From Davidsoniella eucalypti (Eukaryota; Ascomycota; Sordariomycetes; Microascales; Ceratocystidaceae), in contig RMBW01000130.1 in assembly GCA_004009845.1 (NCBI GenBank), positions 1 through 64,000 on the forward strand: 64,000 nt of DNA, given 5' to 3'. The notes beneath the pieces are model-generated. The model was not told where the DNA came from, did not search any database, and worked only from the letters and a program-made list of their open reading frames with translations. This document shows positions 47,077-59,600 of the stretch, piece by piece (the stretch's first letter is position 1; the number at the start of each line of letters is the position of its first letter). A program made the position numbers and the translations under genes.

Positions 47077-48090
47077 GGTCACATATGAGCTAAATGACAA
47101 CAAGTCCAAGTCTCTTGCTTAGCAATAATAATGTATAGAACCGGTTCCACGGTACGTTTTTATGTCAAAATCATCACATTTATCAGTCTATTATATTCTC
47201 TCTATGCGTATAATATCACTGGCATCATATTAGTCTTTCTTGCACATCTCTCATACAAATAATTATAACATAGCGTCAAAACATATAACATTAATAGAAA
47301 CAAATACGATTTATACCATCATCATAGTTTTACATGTATTGAAAGTGAACCATGCTCATGACGAACAAGCTACATAATTCTACACCTTTGTGTATTGTAC
47401 TATCTCGACCTTGTCACATTCAAACAATGGTTATGTATAGTAGTATGACACTAATAGATTACATAGACAGAAACAAAAGTGAATATTATAATTGAGATTC
47501 GGGACAGGAAACAGAAACTATGGCAAGAGACATGGAACTACTAAACTTAAACAAGTAAACGCGTAGACACATCAAGAATCGATGTAATAGGAAACAAGTA
47601 GAGGGGGTGAAAGGGTAAAGGAAAGGAAGAATGATCTAAGCAAGAAAGGTGAATAGATAGGATGATAGGAAAAAAAGAAAAGAAAAAGGCCGTAGAAAAG
47701 AAGTATCCAAAAAAGGGGGGAATGCAAAACTAATAAAAAAATAATAACGAAGCATGCAAATAAGGGTAAGAAAAGGAAGGTGATGAATATTTTGTAACCA
47801 GTCGAACAGAAAAAAACAAAAAAAGAAGTAAAAAAGTTGAAGATAAGTACGTACAAAAAGATCAAGAAAGTTTCCAAATGAAAACAAACTAACATTCAAA
47901 ATATGAGAAGAAATAAAAAAAGATCAAGAAAAATAGGAAGTAGAGTTCATATACAAAGTAGGGACTTTAGATCAAGGTCTTGGTGAACTAAACCATTACG
48001 TATAAAATCCTATCTTCAGAATTCCAAAAAAATTCCCTCATTCTCTTTTTTGGCTGTTCCATTATTCTCATTGGGACTTTTTTTGATACT
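47077..48090. other. Convergent spacer
   Basis: No gene seen. The + strand is A/G-rich from about 47600 to 47940, so the alpha-actinin gene on the minus strand is followed by a long pyrimidine-rich tract. Confidence 0.5.
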
Positions 48091-51000
48091 TTATGCGCTC
48101 TGTCGGCTACTCTCATAAGAATCGCCTTCTTGTGTACACTCATCAGTGGCTAGGGAATCCTCCTCTTCATCATACATACTATCGTCGACGTCTGCCATTA
48201 GTTTGTCCATGAACGATATGTAGTCAAACTGCGGCATGCCACGGTCAACTTGCATATCTGGGCCAGAGTGAGCCGGCATAATCTCAGTCAACTTCTCGAT
48301 AACCTCATCGGGAACCAGACTATGGCGTAGATCCATCTCGGTGACGTATGGCTTGCCGTCAGCCACTTCGCGGAAGGACTGGAACACCTGTTCTGCTGAG
48401 TTTTGATCTTCGGTGACGTCGACCATGAAGCGAATGAACTGCTCGAAGGTAACGCGATCACGATCCCGCGATGTCTCGACAAAGTAATCATGCATCTCGT
48501 CTTCGGAGAAGACTAGGCCCAGGGAAGCCAATGCAGCGCTGAATTCAAGTTCGGTCAGCGCGTTGCTATCAGTACGATCAAAGTGGCGGAAAACACTTTC
48601 GAACTCTTCCAGCTGAATAGGCGTCAGATTCGTCATGTTACGCGCCACCATTTGATTCTCGAGGAAGGATAGCTTTTTCTGTACTGAGGTCTTGACTAGA
48701 CCAAGCTCGTATACTAGTTCATCCAGGGTGTATGTGGTAAAATCGTTCTCCTCGATGTTAGCCTCTTGGCACTGTGCATCGACGGCATCGATGGTTTCTA
48801 GGTAGGCATCAAGAGGAGGGATCTTGAGGTTGAGCTGCTTCGCAAGCTCCAGTTGGTCCTCAATGTCACCCTCCAAGCCAGATATTGCTAGTTGCATGGC
48901 GTTCAGTGCAAGAGCGAAGTCATTAGCCTTATCGGCGAAAGACTTACGCAGAGCATTCTTGATACTATTGCGTGTTGTTAGTAACAATGTAGATAAGAAC
49001 ATGTGAAGATACCTCGGTGTTAGCTGTATCTTCAAAGCGGTTAGACTTACTCTCTGATAGTTTCGTTTATCAGCTGAGCACGAGTCATTTCTGATTTGCT
49101 GAGACTTGACCATTGCACCTCCATATTATCCAGACTCAGGTGCTTTGGTGGTTCGTAGGGCCGTAGTCGGTACGTGCCCAATTTTGTCTTGATGTTACCC
49201 AAAAGAGTAGCTAGCTCAGTCTTTTCAGCGACCCATTGGCGCTTCTTTCCACGCTTGTAGCTAGAAAATTCGGTTGCTTGGGCTTTGGCATCAGTGTATG
49301 TACCTTCAAACTTGGCAGTTTGCCATTGCTCTTTTTGCTCTTCCAAAGCGGCTAGTAGAGCGGCCATACGACGCTCGTAAGCGCTTTGCATCTCCCATGC
49401 GCCCTGCATGTTGAGGACGAACTTCTCGACACGACGGCCGGCGTTCTCGACTTTTTCCATCTGTGAGAAGGCGTGGAACCAGTAGGCAATGTACGTCATG
49501 AGCGAACGCTCGTCAGGCTTCGCCACATCGCATACATCTTCTACATCGAGCAGTTTTGGGATACCAATCTCGCGGTGGGCAATATCGAAGGCGAGCTGCA
49601 TGTTGCCGCGGTGGTCGCTCTTATCTAGTTGATCGTAGTCGATCAGATCGGGGCGGTGGATATCTAGTAGGGCGCAGAAGGCCAGGCCATCGTTCCAGCT
49701 ACTACTAAAGTCTCGCACATCCACCTCGTCGTAGCACGCAGTTTTACGCTGGCACCATAGTAGCAGACCCTCCTTGGCAGTCATGCCCTCTTCGTTGATG
49801 TCATTGATGGTGAAACGCAGAATGAGGGTCCAGATCAGACCCAGGATGATTTTTCGATTTCCGTCGACCACATCTTCGGCACCGATATTTGTCATTTGAA
49901 TGCCTCGAGATTTGATGAAATCGAGAGCCAGGTTGGCGTTCTCGAAGCGCTGCACACGCAGCTTGGGCTTGGAAGCATATCTACCAAGAGGCTCGTTCGC
50001 TAGACACTCTAGTAGATGGATAAGAAGAACCTATAATAATAATGATGTCAGTACGGCGGGTTGGCAGGCAAACACAGTCTAATCTATAAGAGCCGGGGTG
50101 ACAGAGGAGGGAAACATACACCATCGCTAAGATCTTTGACCAGGTCATTAACCTGAAGGTCTCGGACCTCAATCTTTGTGTTCATCCTATATAACAAAAG
50201 GCAGATAGATTAGTCATATGTTGCACCGACCAATTGGTACATGCGCATTCAAAGTAGGGTACCCACCATTTTGTGAAAGTCTTTTGCTGGACCGTGATCC
50301 AGCGCTGTTGCTCGGCAAAGGCCATTCTAACGAGGCCCTGTTCCTTGGGTGGTTCGACTGCAGCAAGAGCTTCGGCGGGGCTCGACGCGGAGCGCTTGAA
50401 TCTGTTGCGGACACCGCCGGCGTGGGAATGGGCAGCGTTGCCGGCACCAAACGAGACGCTTTTACTGGCTGACCGCTGGATACGGGCGGCGTGGAGCTCT
50501 TGCTTGTTGTGTCGCGAGCGGCTGGTGGCAGAATTAGAGGTCGTAGAGGCGGTCGAGTAGGCGCGGGCTCTGAGGGAGGCCGAGGCGGATGGCGGCGAGG
50601 AGAAGACGGACGGGAAGGCAGAGGTAGTCGCCGACGAAGTAGAGGGCGTCGGGGGGAATGGAGAGCTCGAGCGGCTGTACCGGGGAGACGGAGACGGGCA
50701 GTAGTCGGACGGGGGCGGCGAGGCGGCCGTGTAGGTAGAAGCAGCGTCAGTGGCAGAAACGGAAAAGGACGACGAGACGTCGGACAGGGCGATGCTGATA
50801 GTAGACGCTCGCAGAGCCGAGGCAGAGGACAGGGAAGCGCCGGAAGAGGATGACGAGATGGTCGAGGTGCGCGGTCGAGGCTGCGACTGGGGGACGCTGG
50901 ACTTGAGGACAGAAGAGGTGAAAGATGAGGCAGACTGCTGCAGTAGTGGTGGACTGCAAGCACTCAAAGGCAGGCTAGAGGCAGAGGCAGAAGCAGAGGC

Positions 51001-51762
51001 AGGCGAGAGAGGAAAGTCGGTGTCTGGGATTGCTGCAGAGACAACAACAGTCGATGCAGGTTCGACAATCGAGACAGCAGTAGACGCAGCAGACTCGGTT
51101 GGCAATGGTGCGAGAGCGACAGCAGGACGAGGAGTTTGGGTGGACGCAGGCGATTCTGATGCTGTTGATGCTGGTTCTAATGCTGACTCTGATGCTGATG
51201 CTGATGCTGATGCCACTGCCAATGCTGGTGGTTCTGCTTGCTGAAGGTCACAGTTGACGTGGTCGAGGACATGGTCATGCACTCGTAAACAAAAGCTGGG
51301 GAATGGGCTTCCAACGGGCTGTTCTGCTGCTTTAGTGGCGTTGGTGCCCTGTAGCAGAGCCGTCTCCTCTGCCTGTAGCACAGCAGCAGAATCTGCACAA
51401 ACAGTGCCGTTGCTGTTGTCGTCGCCTACCACGTTGCCCGACAAACCACCAGAGCCAGCGCTAGAACCAACACTAGACTCAGCACTGCCTACAGCACCGC
51501 CTACAGTGCCAACCAGATCGGCATTGTTGGCTGGTTCAACTGGCGTGCCAGCCACAGCCAATTTGTTCGGCTCGTCTACAGCAGCAGCTGCTGCAGCCTC
51601 TTTAGCCCGCTGTTGGGCCACCAGATCAAGGTCAACTGGCTGGAAGTCTAGCAGCTCGTCATCGCTGTCTACTGCAGGCTTTGCCGCATCGTTAGCGGGT
51701 TCGGGTTCGGGCTCGAGCTCCGCGCCCTTGGTGTTGAGAAACTTTGAAAAAAAGCCCGCCAT
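48091..51762 (-). CDS. Alpha-actinin with a long Ser/Ala-rich N-terminal extension
   Basis: An actin cross-linker expected at the septation ring. Exons are 51762-50267, 50186-50120, 50030-49051 and 48964-48091; 1,138 residues. Junctions rebuild the first calponin-homology domain exactly: EQQRWITVQQKTFTKW at the end of exon 1, MNTKIEVRDL...DLSDG in exon 2, VLLIHLLE in exon 3. Two CH domains (~485-720) bind F-actin, spectrin-type helices follow (~730-940), then degenerate EF-hands (~958-1030; DRTDSNALTELE lacks several Ca ligands) and an acidic end. Residues 1-480 are Ser/Ala/Pro-rich and disordered, with an acidic start and basic RNRFKRS near the CH border. Fungal orthologues I know (S. pombe Ain1, about 620 residues) lack such an extension. 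The ATG at 51762 is the first in frame. Confidence 0.9.
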
Positions 51763-54087
51763 TATAGGGGCTTGGGTCCCGTAGTTAGTTGCTTTAGCTC
51801 TGCTTAGCGCCCCTTTCACAGCTTTAGAAGCTTTTTTTAGCGGATAGAATAAAGACTGGGGCCAAAAGCTTCAGGGCTTCTCAGGGGTCGACCAGGCCAG
51901 ACAATTCAAAATTCACGTGCCTAACAAAGGAAATGAAGCTTTGCTAGGCGGGGTGATTCAATGGGCTTGGTCTTATCGATAAGACACTAATCAAAACGTC
52001 ACTGTATGTATCTCAGCGGACGGCGGGTATCAAGTGGAGAGATGAAATCAAAAGACAAAAGAAAAGACGAAAAGGCATCAGGGCTCTAGGCCATAAAAAG
52101 AGATGAAAAAAGGGACAGTAGAAATGAAAGACACCGGGTCGGTTTAGAGAGAAAGATAATGTGAAAAAAAAAATGTGTGAGAGGTTCTCTTACAAAGAGA
52201 CACCAAAGACAAACGATTCACAACTTCGTTTCAGCACAAGAAGTCTTGGACAGAAGAAGAAGAAAGAGAAAGAAAAAGAAGAGAAAAAAAAGAGACTTGT
52301 AACAGCTGCTCCATGTTGGGCCATCGTCAGTTTATACTTTCCAGATCTCTGTCCAACTATATTCACATGCCCGGCTTCCCCTCTTTCTTTCTTTTGCTCT
52401 GCCATAGCTCCGTAGCTCATACTCTTTTGCATTATCGTAACTGAAACATCACCAGTCTGATCAAAGCCTTCTTGTCGTCTATGCTTCCTACTACTAGTGT
52501 GAGGAGTTCGAAAGAGGCTTCCTCCTTCCCTCAGTGCCGTTTCCAACGTCTCCTCGCCCCTGTCAAAGTCTATAAATTGCAGCAATGGTAGTTGTAGCTC
52601 TACCTTTTGTGTCCTATTTTGTGCTGGGCAGCAGTTCGTTCTTGGTGCCATAGTATCAGGTACCGCACATACATGTACATATACATGGTATCGGTAATAG
52701 TACCTGCTTCTCTGCCGGTACCTGCAGCCTTGCTTCAGAATCGCTTGTCTCTTCATCATCCTACCTGCTACTTGTTTGCTCACTATGCCCATCCCTTCTA
52801 CATATGTACCTACGTATGTATGCATATAGACATATACATATAGTATAGTAATAGGGTACATATATTACAATTCGTAGTAACATATCGTACAACTATATGA
52901 GTTAGCCGGATGCCGTAAAACACTATTGCGCGGCGCATCAACTACCCCTTCCCTCACAAGCATGCCAACGGGTCATTCATGCGCCTACAAGAGCCATACA
53001 GAAGTTATGATTGCAAGGCAAGATAAAAAAGGAGCTCCAATATCGTTAGCTTCATTAGCAAAGATAAGATACTATTACGCAACCGCTTGAAGCAAAATAG
53101 TTGTGAATATTTCTACACTTCATGTCTTCTCCCGTTGTGAAAGGCCAAGAAGAGAGAAGAAGAAGAGTCTATAGCTCCCCAGTTCGGCTGTACCTCGAGC
53201 TCGGAATCTGGCGACTATCTCTGTGACTTGCGTCACAGCATTGACGATCACTTTTGATCGACGCGCCGGTTTAGAGTCTAAAGCCCCGTTCCCCTTTGAG
53301 ATCATCAGACAAGCACACAAACAAGAGCAAGAAGTCATCATAAATCACTAGTTGAGCATAGTTTTACACAAGTAGCCGGTTTTCTATCGCTTCAAGATCA
53401 CGGCTGTGAGATTTCTATTGGCGGTCTTTGTGTCTTTGCTTTAAGCGCGCTGCATGGGTATGCTGGTCTAATTTGGCTACAAACCCTATATATTGGCTTA
53501 TACAACCAAAGATTAACGTCAACTAGTCAACCATACTTAATATCGGAAACTACATAACATTGGCCCAGCTAAGCCAACAATTCATAGTACGTGAATGTTA
53601 CATATTTCTAAATGTGAATTTTATGTCATTGCAGAATGCATATCACCAAATAATCACGGGATACAAACAAGAGCCACCCCATTCTGATCGTTTCTTAGCA
53701 AGTTCTGTGCTCGCTTGATCTACTTGTTTCTTAGTATACACTTGTCCTGTCTTCTTATCATAGAGGGCTCTCCTATATATATTTGCCCCCCCCTTGCGCC
53801 GTATCGAATGTTCTCCAAGTCCCAGATTCATGCAAAGATCCAGACTTGTAACAGGCCATGGGTCAGCATTTCACACCGAAGTCTAGCAGAACTTTGGATT
53901 GGGCAATCATGTACGTATACAATATGCAAATGAATTGATCAGTCTGATGATAATAAGATGTCTCTATTTGTCTGTAATTCCCCGATAATTGATCGTCCGG
54001 AAATGTCAATATTAAGCCAATAAAAGAGAAATTGTGTTTAATATATTTAGAGACATCTATGACATATGATAATCATTATTCTAGGGG
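51763..54087. promoter_or_regulatory. Alpha-actinin upstream region and spacer
   Basis: This should contain the alpha-actinin promoter. A minus-strand frame from ATG 52651 to 52190 could encode 153 residues, but it ends in a Phe/Ser-rich run from the AG-rich tract at 52240-52300 and has no recognisable content; I leave it uncalled. Another frame at 53643-53831 (62 residues, minus) is likewise unsupported. No other gene is seen. Confidence 0.45.
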
Positions 54088-54399
54088 TTTTTAATTCATT
54101 AATCTTATGGAGCTAGAGTTTTGAACATTGTATTTTTAGGTTAACTTGGTGCCTTTTTTCTGCTACTCACTTAGGGTTAAACCGAACAGGGTTAAGAAAA
54201 ACTTATATCTGATTTTTGCTCCTACCCCCTTCGACCTTGTTCCGCATTTCTGTTTTCTGTTCTTTTTTTGTAATTTTCTGGACCTCTATTAGGAGGGTTT
54301 CTTCGAGGGCCATTAGGGTCTCGACGTCTAACGATCCACCAGGGTCGGATCCACGTGATCCACATAAAGACGTAAAATGATAAATAAATAAATAAATAA
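54088..54399 (-). mobile_element. Retroposon relic A (3' portion of a non-LTR-type element)
   Basis: Read on the minus strand, it starts at a (TTTA)n run (54381-54399), carries an open frame that ends at 54203, then about 110 nt of presumed 3' untranslated sequence, and ends in TCCATAAGATTAATGAATT plus A5 at 54088. The same end, followed by A20, is found as a tiny insertion at 60910. A diverged copy of the first ~110 bp lies at 63890-64000. The encoded fragment (SLDVETLMALEETLLIEVQK) is not recognisable to me. It could be the end of a LINE open reading frame, or a SINE-like unit with a fixed 5' end, since both copies start at the same simple repeat. Confidence 0.65.
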
Positions 54400-54772
54400 T
54401 ATCTCTTGATTTTCTGAGATGTACAGACAAATCGCTATCTCTGTAAGCAGTTTATATAATTTTCCATCTATGACGTCAAGCTTCTGTCTCTACTTTTACT
54501 GTGCCTTTTGATAGTAACTTTGACCTTTTTTTTGATTCTGAGACCAAAATCGGCTTCAAAAATGCATCACCGAAGTCGGATCGTCCATTTCTGCACCCCG
54601 TAAAATTCTAGGATCTTGATTTGCTTGAGAATTTGTATACAAACCCTAACTTTCTGCTAGGTGAAGAGGAAAAAAAAGTCATACCATGCGTCGAAGATTG
54701 GTATTTTGAAGGTCGTCTTGACCCTTAAACATTATATTTGATAGACAGCACCAGCCAAACGACTGCTATACA
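54400..54772 (+). promoter_or_regulatory. Promoter region of the D-2-hydroxyacid dehydrogenase
   Basis: About 370 bp between the retroposon relic and the start codon. An AAACCCTAAC telobox-like motif lies at 54641-54650, about 125 bp upstream of the ATG. The relic is therefore close to the promoter. Confidence 0.45.
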
Positions 54773-56699
54773 ATGGCTTCAAGGCAAAGAATTGCGCCTT
54801 TGCTACGCTCATCGGTGCGCCGGACAGTTTATGGATCGGCTCCGGCACCGACCATCTCGTCCTGCATCCGGGCTGCCTTGCCGACCGGCACCGGACGTAT
54901 CCGCTTCCTAGGCACGAGCGCGGTCCGTTCCGCTCCCGAGGTCAAGTTGACGGCCGAGAAGTACCCGGACATCCAGCGCGGCGCATATGGCACCGTGACG
55001 GCGGAACATGTGGCTCATTTCAAGAGCATCTTGGGTAACGCAAACGCGGTCATCGATGGCGTGACTGAGGACGCGACGGCGGATATCGAGCCCTTCAACG
55101 AGGACTGGATGCGCAAGTATCGTGGACAGAGCAGACTGGTTCTGCGTCCGGCGACTACTGGGCAGCTGAGCCAGATCTTGGCCTACTGCAACGAGCATAA
55201 GCTGGCTGTCGTCCCCCAGGGCGGCAACACGGGTCTTGTCGGTGGCTCAGTTCCCGTGTTTGATGAGATCGTCATTAGCATGGCCCGTATGAACTCGGTA
55301 ATCTCGTTTGACGACGTGAGTGGTGTTCTTGTCGTCGAGGCCGGTGCTATCCTAGAAGTCACTGATCAGTACCTTGCTGAGCGTGGCTACCTGTTCCCTC
55401 TGGATCTCGGTGCCAAGGGCTCGTGCCAGGTTGGCGGTAACGTGTCGACCAATGCCGGCGGTCTGCGCCTGCTACGCTACGGATCTCTACACGGCAGTGT
55501 CCTCGGCATCGAGGCTGTCCTCCCCGACGGCCGTATCGTCGATGACCTGTGCACTCTGCGCAAGAACAACACTGGCTACGATCTCAAGCAGCTGTTTATC
55601 GGTGCCGAAGGAACCATTGGTGTAATCACTAAGATTGCTATCCAGTGTCCTCAGCGCCCCAAGGCTGTCAATGTCGCCTTCTTTGGCCTGGAGAGCTTCG
55701 AGCAGGTCCAGCGTGCCTTCCGCGAGGCCAAGGGACAATTGGGCGAGATTCTGTCGGCATTTGAACTCATGGACTCGGAATCTCAGCGCATGGTCAGCGT
55801 GGCCAAGGGCGCCAACCGCCCAATGGACGACTATCCGTTCTACTGCCTCATCGAGACCAGCGGCTCTAACGGCGAGCACGACTACGAGAAACTGGAGAAG
55901 TTTCTGGAGGATGTTATGGAGAAGGAGATCGTGGTCGACGGTGTAGTTGCCCAGGATCAAACTCAGATCACCAACCTCTGGGGCTGGCGCGAGGGCATTG
56001 CCGAGGCTTTGGGCCACTGGGGCGCCGTATACAAGTACGATGTATCGATTCCTCTTGCCGAGATGTACACGTTAGTTGAGGATGTGCGGGTGCGGATGTC
56101 CGAGGCTGGCCTGATCGGAACCGGTGACGGTGATCTGGTTGCCGGTATTGTTGGCTACGGCCATATGGGCGATAGCAACCTGCATCTAAACGTGGCGGCT
56201 CATCAGTACGACAAGAAGATCGAGGCGGTTCTCGAGCCTTACATCTACGAGTGGATTGCTAAGCGTGGCGGCAGCATCAGTGCTGAACACGGTCTTGGTG
56301 TGGCGAAGAAGAAGTTCATTGGCTACAGTCGCAATGATACAGTGTTAGGCATGATGAAGGACCTAAAGAAGCTGTATGACCCGGTAAGTTCACTTTGTTT
56401 TTGTCCCCTTATCTTCCCTTTATTTTTATTTCGATGACTCCATATACTCTCATCGTTCCATGGCATCGGACTCCGATGCCGAGATATGTGATATAGCGGC
56501 TGCAAGTCTGAGATGCGGGTATAGTACGAGGTGACGACTCCTCTCATCAAACTATGTTTGTCTGCCCTTCGGACTGTCCCTTGCATGCCTTCGCATTCGC
56601 TTCAGAAACCTCCAAATCCTCTTCCAGAAGACATTGCTGACGCTTTTCTTTGTAATAAAATATTAGAACGGCATCATGAACCCCTATAAGTACATCTAG
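54773..56699 (+). CDS. DLD2: FAD-linked D-2-hydroxyacid dehydrogenase (D-2-hydroxyglutarate / D-lactate type), mitochondrial
   Basis: It oxidises D-2-hydroxyglutarate and/or D-lactate to the 2-oxoacid using FAD. Exon 1 is 54773-56383 and exon 2 is 56667-56699, which adds only NGIMNPYKYI; the 283-nt intron runs from GTAAGT to TATTAG, with GCTGAC as branch candidate. The product is 547 residues. Reading through the intron would end in an unnatural FLFR tail, so the small last exon is well supported. The Arg-rich N-terminus with no acidic residues until ~50 is a mitochondrial presequence. The FAD-binding PCMH block is PQGGNTGLVGGSVP (~146) and AGGLRLLRYGSLHG (~227). Metal/substrate residues are in GHMGDSNLHLN (~462) and EHGLG (~505). 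Sequence favours the yeast Dld2/Dld3 (2-hydroxyglutarate) branch over Dld1; substrate is inferred. Confidence 0.93.
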
Positions 56700-59600
56700 A
56701 AATGTCTAGAACGCCCCCAAGACAAACCATAATAAAAGAAAAAAAACGGCAGGCGATCGTCGGCGCTGACTGCTCATTCCTTTTTCCCGGCAACCCTTTT
56801 TTCCCTATCTCTCCTTATCTTGAGGCTTCCCTTTTCTTCGTCTTCCTATTGGTACTTGCTTTTGCTAAAAGTTCTGGAATATTGTCATGTTGTCTCTTCT
56901 CATTTCTGCTGTCTTACTAGTCCCCGCCTTGTTGCGCCATGTCTTACGTCGGTTAAGGAGAATGAGAAGAGCTACATGTGGCCGTGTCCTGTTTGCTTAT
57001 GTGGGAGATATTCACTCATCATCTTCGCGTCAGGAGAGAAGATGTCTAAGGTTCGGTGAACAGGACGCAAACAGAAATGATGTGATGGCACTATGAAAGC
57101 TACTTATACTTTACTGGTGCCACAATATACAGTAACTCAACAGTGATACCAAAGCCCCAATAAAAACTAGCCAATACATCAAGCATGGCCCCCAACCGGC
57201 AGTACGTGATTGATCCAACAAATATGTCAACTCAGAGTTCAGAGATGGAAAGAAGAATAATGATAGATAGAAGGCTCCCGCCAGCACTGCGGAATACAAA
57301 TAAGAGTGAAGCAAGGGGCTGCCATAGTGCTAGCTATCTTTGGAAGTATGGTCGATAGCGCCTTTGCAGTTACAGGGAACAGGCTTAGCCAAGGACGGAC
57401 GATGAACTAACAGTAAGGAAGGAAACGGGGTAGTAATTTGAAATAAAGTTTGCTAAGAAAGATGGAGAGAATGCCCTGAGCATATGGATTCTATCATCAC
57501 TGACCTGCTATTCTTTTCTAGTACCTAGCAAAATAGGCAAATTCTACTGACAGGGGGAATGGATGGCTATCTGACGAGAGAGCAAATTGAGCTACTATCT
57601 ACTAGTTCGTGGTTAACCGAAGAGTCTATTTGTCTGATATGATCTCAAATTACTGGCTTTAGTCTCCAAAGTCCACAGCGGTGCCTTAGTGACCATCGAG
57701 TTGGTCATCATGACTGGGACCGGGCGCCAATCGAGGCCAAGTTTGTTGGTTGATCGTATATTGGGGTTTGTGATGTGGCTAGGATATGACGCTTTCATTA
57801 CTAACCGATGGTGGGGAAATGGCATTGCAGTATCAACTAGATGATATGATATCAGACGCCACCACAGCGTTAAATAGCTTGCTTGACTTTGTGATAGGGG
57901 CACCATGTCTCCAGCCTACCAACTAACACGGCGATTGGCTACGGGAACGGATCAATATACTGCCTCTTCTCCCCGAGACAAGAGCTCTTTTATATTTCCA
58001 TGTTTTCCTCTCCTCTTGCCTCTGTTCTCTGAAGCGACGTGATGTATGCCGGGGATATCAGACCAGGGGCGGTGGCTGAGGATGCATATATACATCTACT
58101 TAGCAGGGGGGGATATTGAACCGGAGACTATCCTATCTTTGCCTCGTCTTGTGTTGTCTTGAGGCCACGGTGGAGGCTGATATTGGACAAGTAAGTTGTT
58201 AGCTACCATGACTACTTTGGCTTGTCCTCTCGTATTATCGAGAAGAGGGGGAAGTGTGTGCTATACAGATAGACATAGGGGACAATGGACCCGCCTATTC
58301 AGGCAGGCCTTTGAACATCCACGGTCTCTAATAAGACATGAATAAAAGTACATATAGACTATTAGCAGATATATCCATGTATGACCAGAGCTACTGTTAC
58401 TATATACTTATAGGATTGGTACGGAATAGAAATTGATAGATATACTGGTGAGGTACATTTTTATATTCATACATATCTGGCATAGTGACGGGTTTTGTAT
58501 GACTACCGGGATTATACTCGGAACTTACCGAAGTCTTCCAAAGACCTTTTGACGATTCTGTTACAATGGTTAAGCAAGATAGGGCAACAAGAAAAAAGAA
58601 AGAGAAGGGAAGGTAGTGCGAAAAAACGTAATTTGGGGGTTGTTACCAAAACCTTGGGTTTTGCCATGATCTACTCGTCTTGAAGCCAAATGAAGCAAGA
58701 TTATGGTTTAATAAAGGCTAGGGGGGGGCTGGGAAAGAGAGGAAGAGAAATCCTGGATCAAAGCACAAACAGAATAAAAATGAAGAATGGCTGGAACTGA
58801 AGCTGCCTAGATTCAGATTCAGTAAGACGGGTAGACTTGGTTGGCAGGCTGACAACCTCGTTTCTCGTTTCTTGCTCTGGTCTGGCCGGCCCGGATTTGA
58901 GGGCAGGTTCCGTATGAGCAAAACCCTTGCAAGGCCGTCTGGGTATCCTCTGAGAGGAGTATCTGTAGTAAATGGACAATAGGCTTTTGGGACTGGCGGT
59001 AGAGATACTGTGCTGCGCTGTACTCTAATAACAAGAAAATAAATAACAAGTGTGTGCTTGGCTGGCCGCGGGTTCGTATAAGCCGCAAGAGGGGCAGAAT
59101 AAAGAGGAGGAAAAAGTATACAAGACGGCAAACATGAGTAGCTGGAGAGAGACTGCGTCATAGCTCTACAATCGGGCGTAACGCACGAAAGGCAGACTCG
59201 CTGAATGGGCATCAGACCACTACTTTGACTCAGAGTACGACTCTACGCCATGATTTGAGTTAATGCTAGATTCTCCTGCATCGACCGGTCAGAACAATAG
59301 CAAGCCTTTAGTTCTCGAACGGGACAAATTCTACGAGACATATGAGCTGAAATATGCTCCGCATGTAATATTAGTGTGGGTTGCGGGAGAGAAGGACACG
59401 GCAAGGCGATAAGGAGGAGACGACAGAGGCGTTTCGGTTCCAAGAATGTGAAAGTTGGCATGTGTGTGTGTGACGTACGCATGTATGTTGTTTTATATCA
59501 TGTACACATGATTATCTACAAAATACAAGTCTACTAACGGGTGGATTATAGATATGAAGATAGATAGCATCTGATACTACGGCTATAATGTATGTAGACA

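Noticed and set aside
51763..51819. Upstream extension of alpha-actinin to 51819
   Set aside because: The upstream start would be GTG; ATG 51762 is the first true start in frame.
52190..52651. Minus-strand frame of 153 codons upstream of alpha-actinin
   Set aside because: No domain, no splice partners, and its second half is a translated AG-rich tract.
53643..53831. 62-codon minus-strand frame with a Lys/Tyr-rich peptide
   Set aside because: Too short and isolated; no recognisable family and no flanking coding sequence.
54080..54620. ATTCTAGG at about 54077 and 54605 as a target-site duplication of relic A
   Set aside because: Only eight matching bases and the right copy lies 200 bp beyond the homology; chance is likely.
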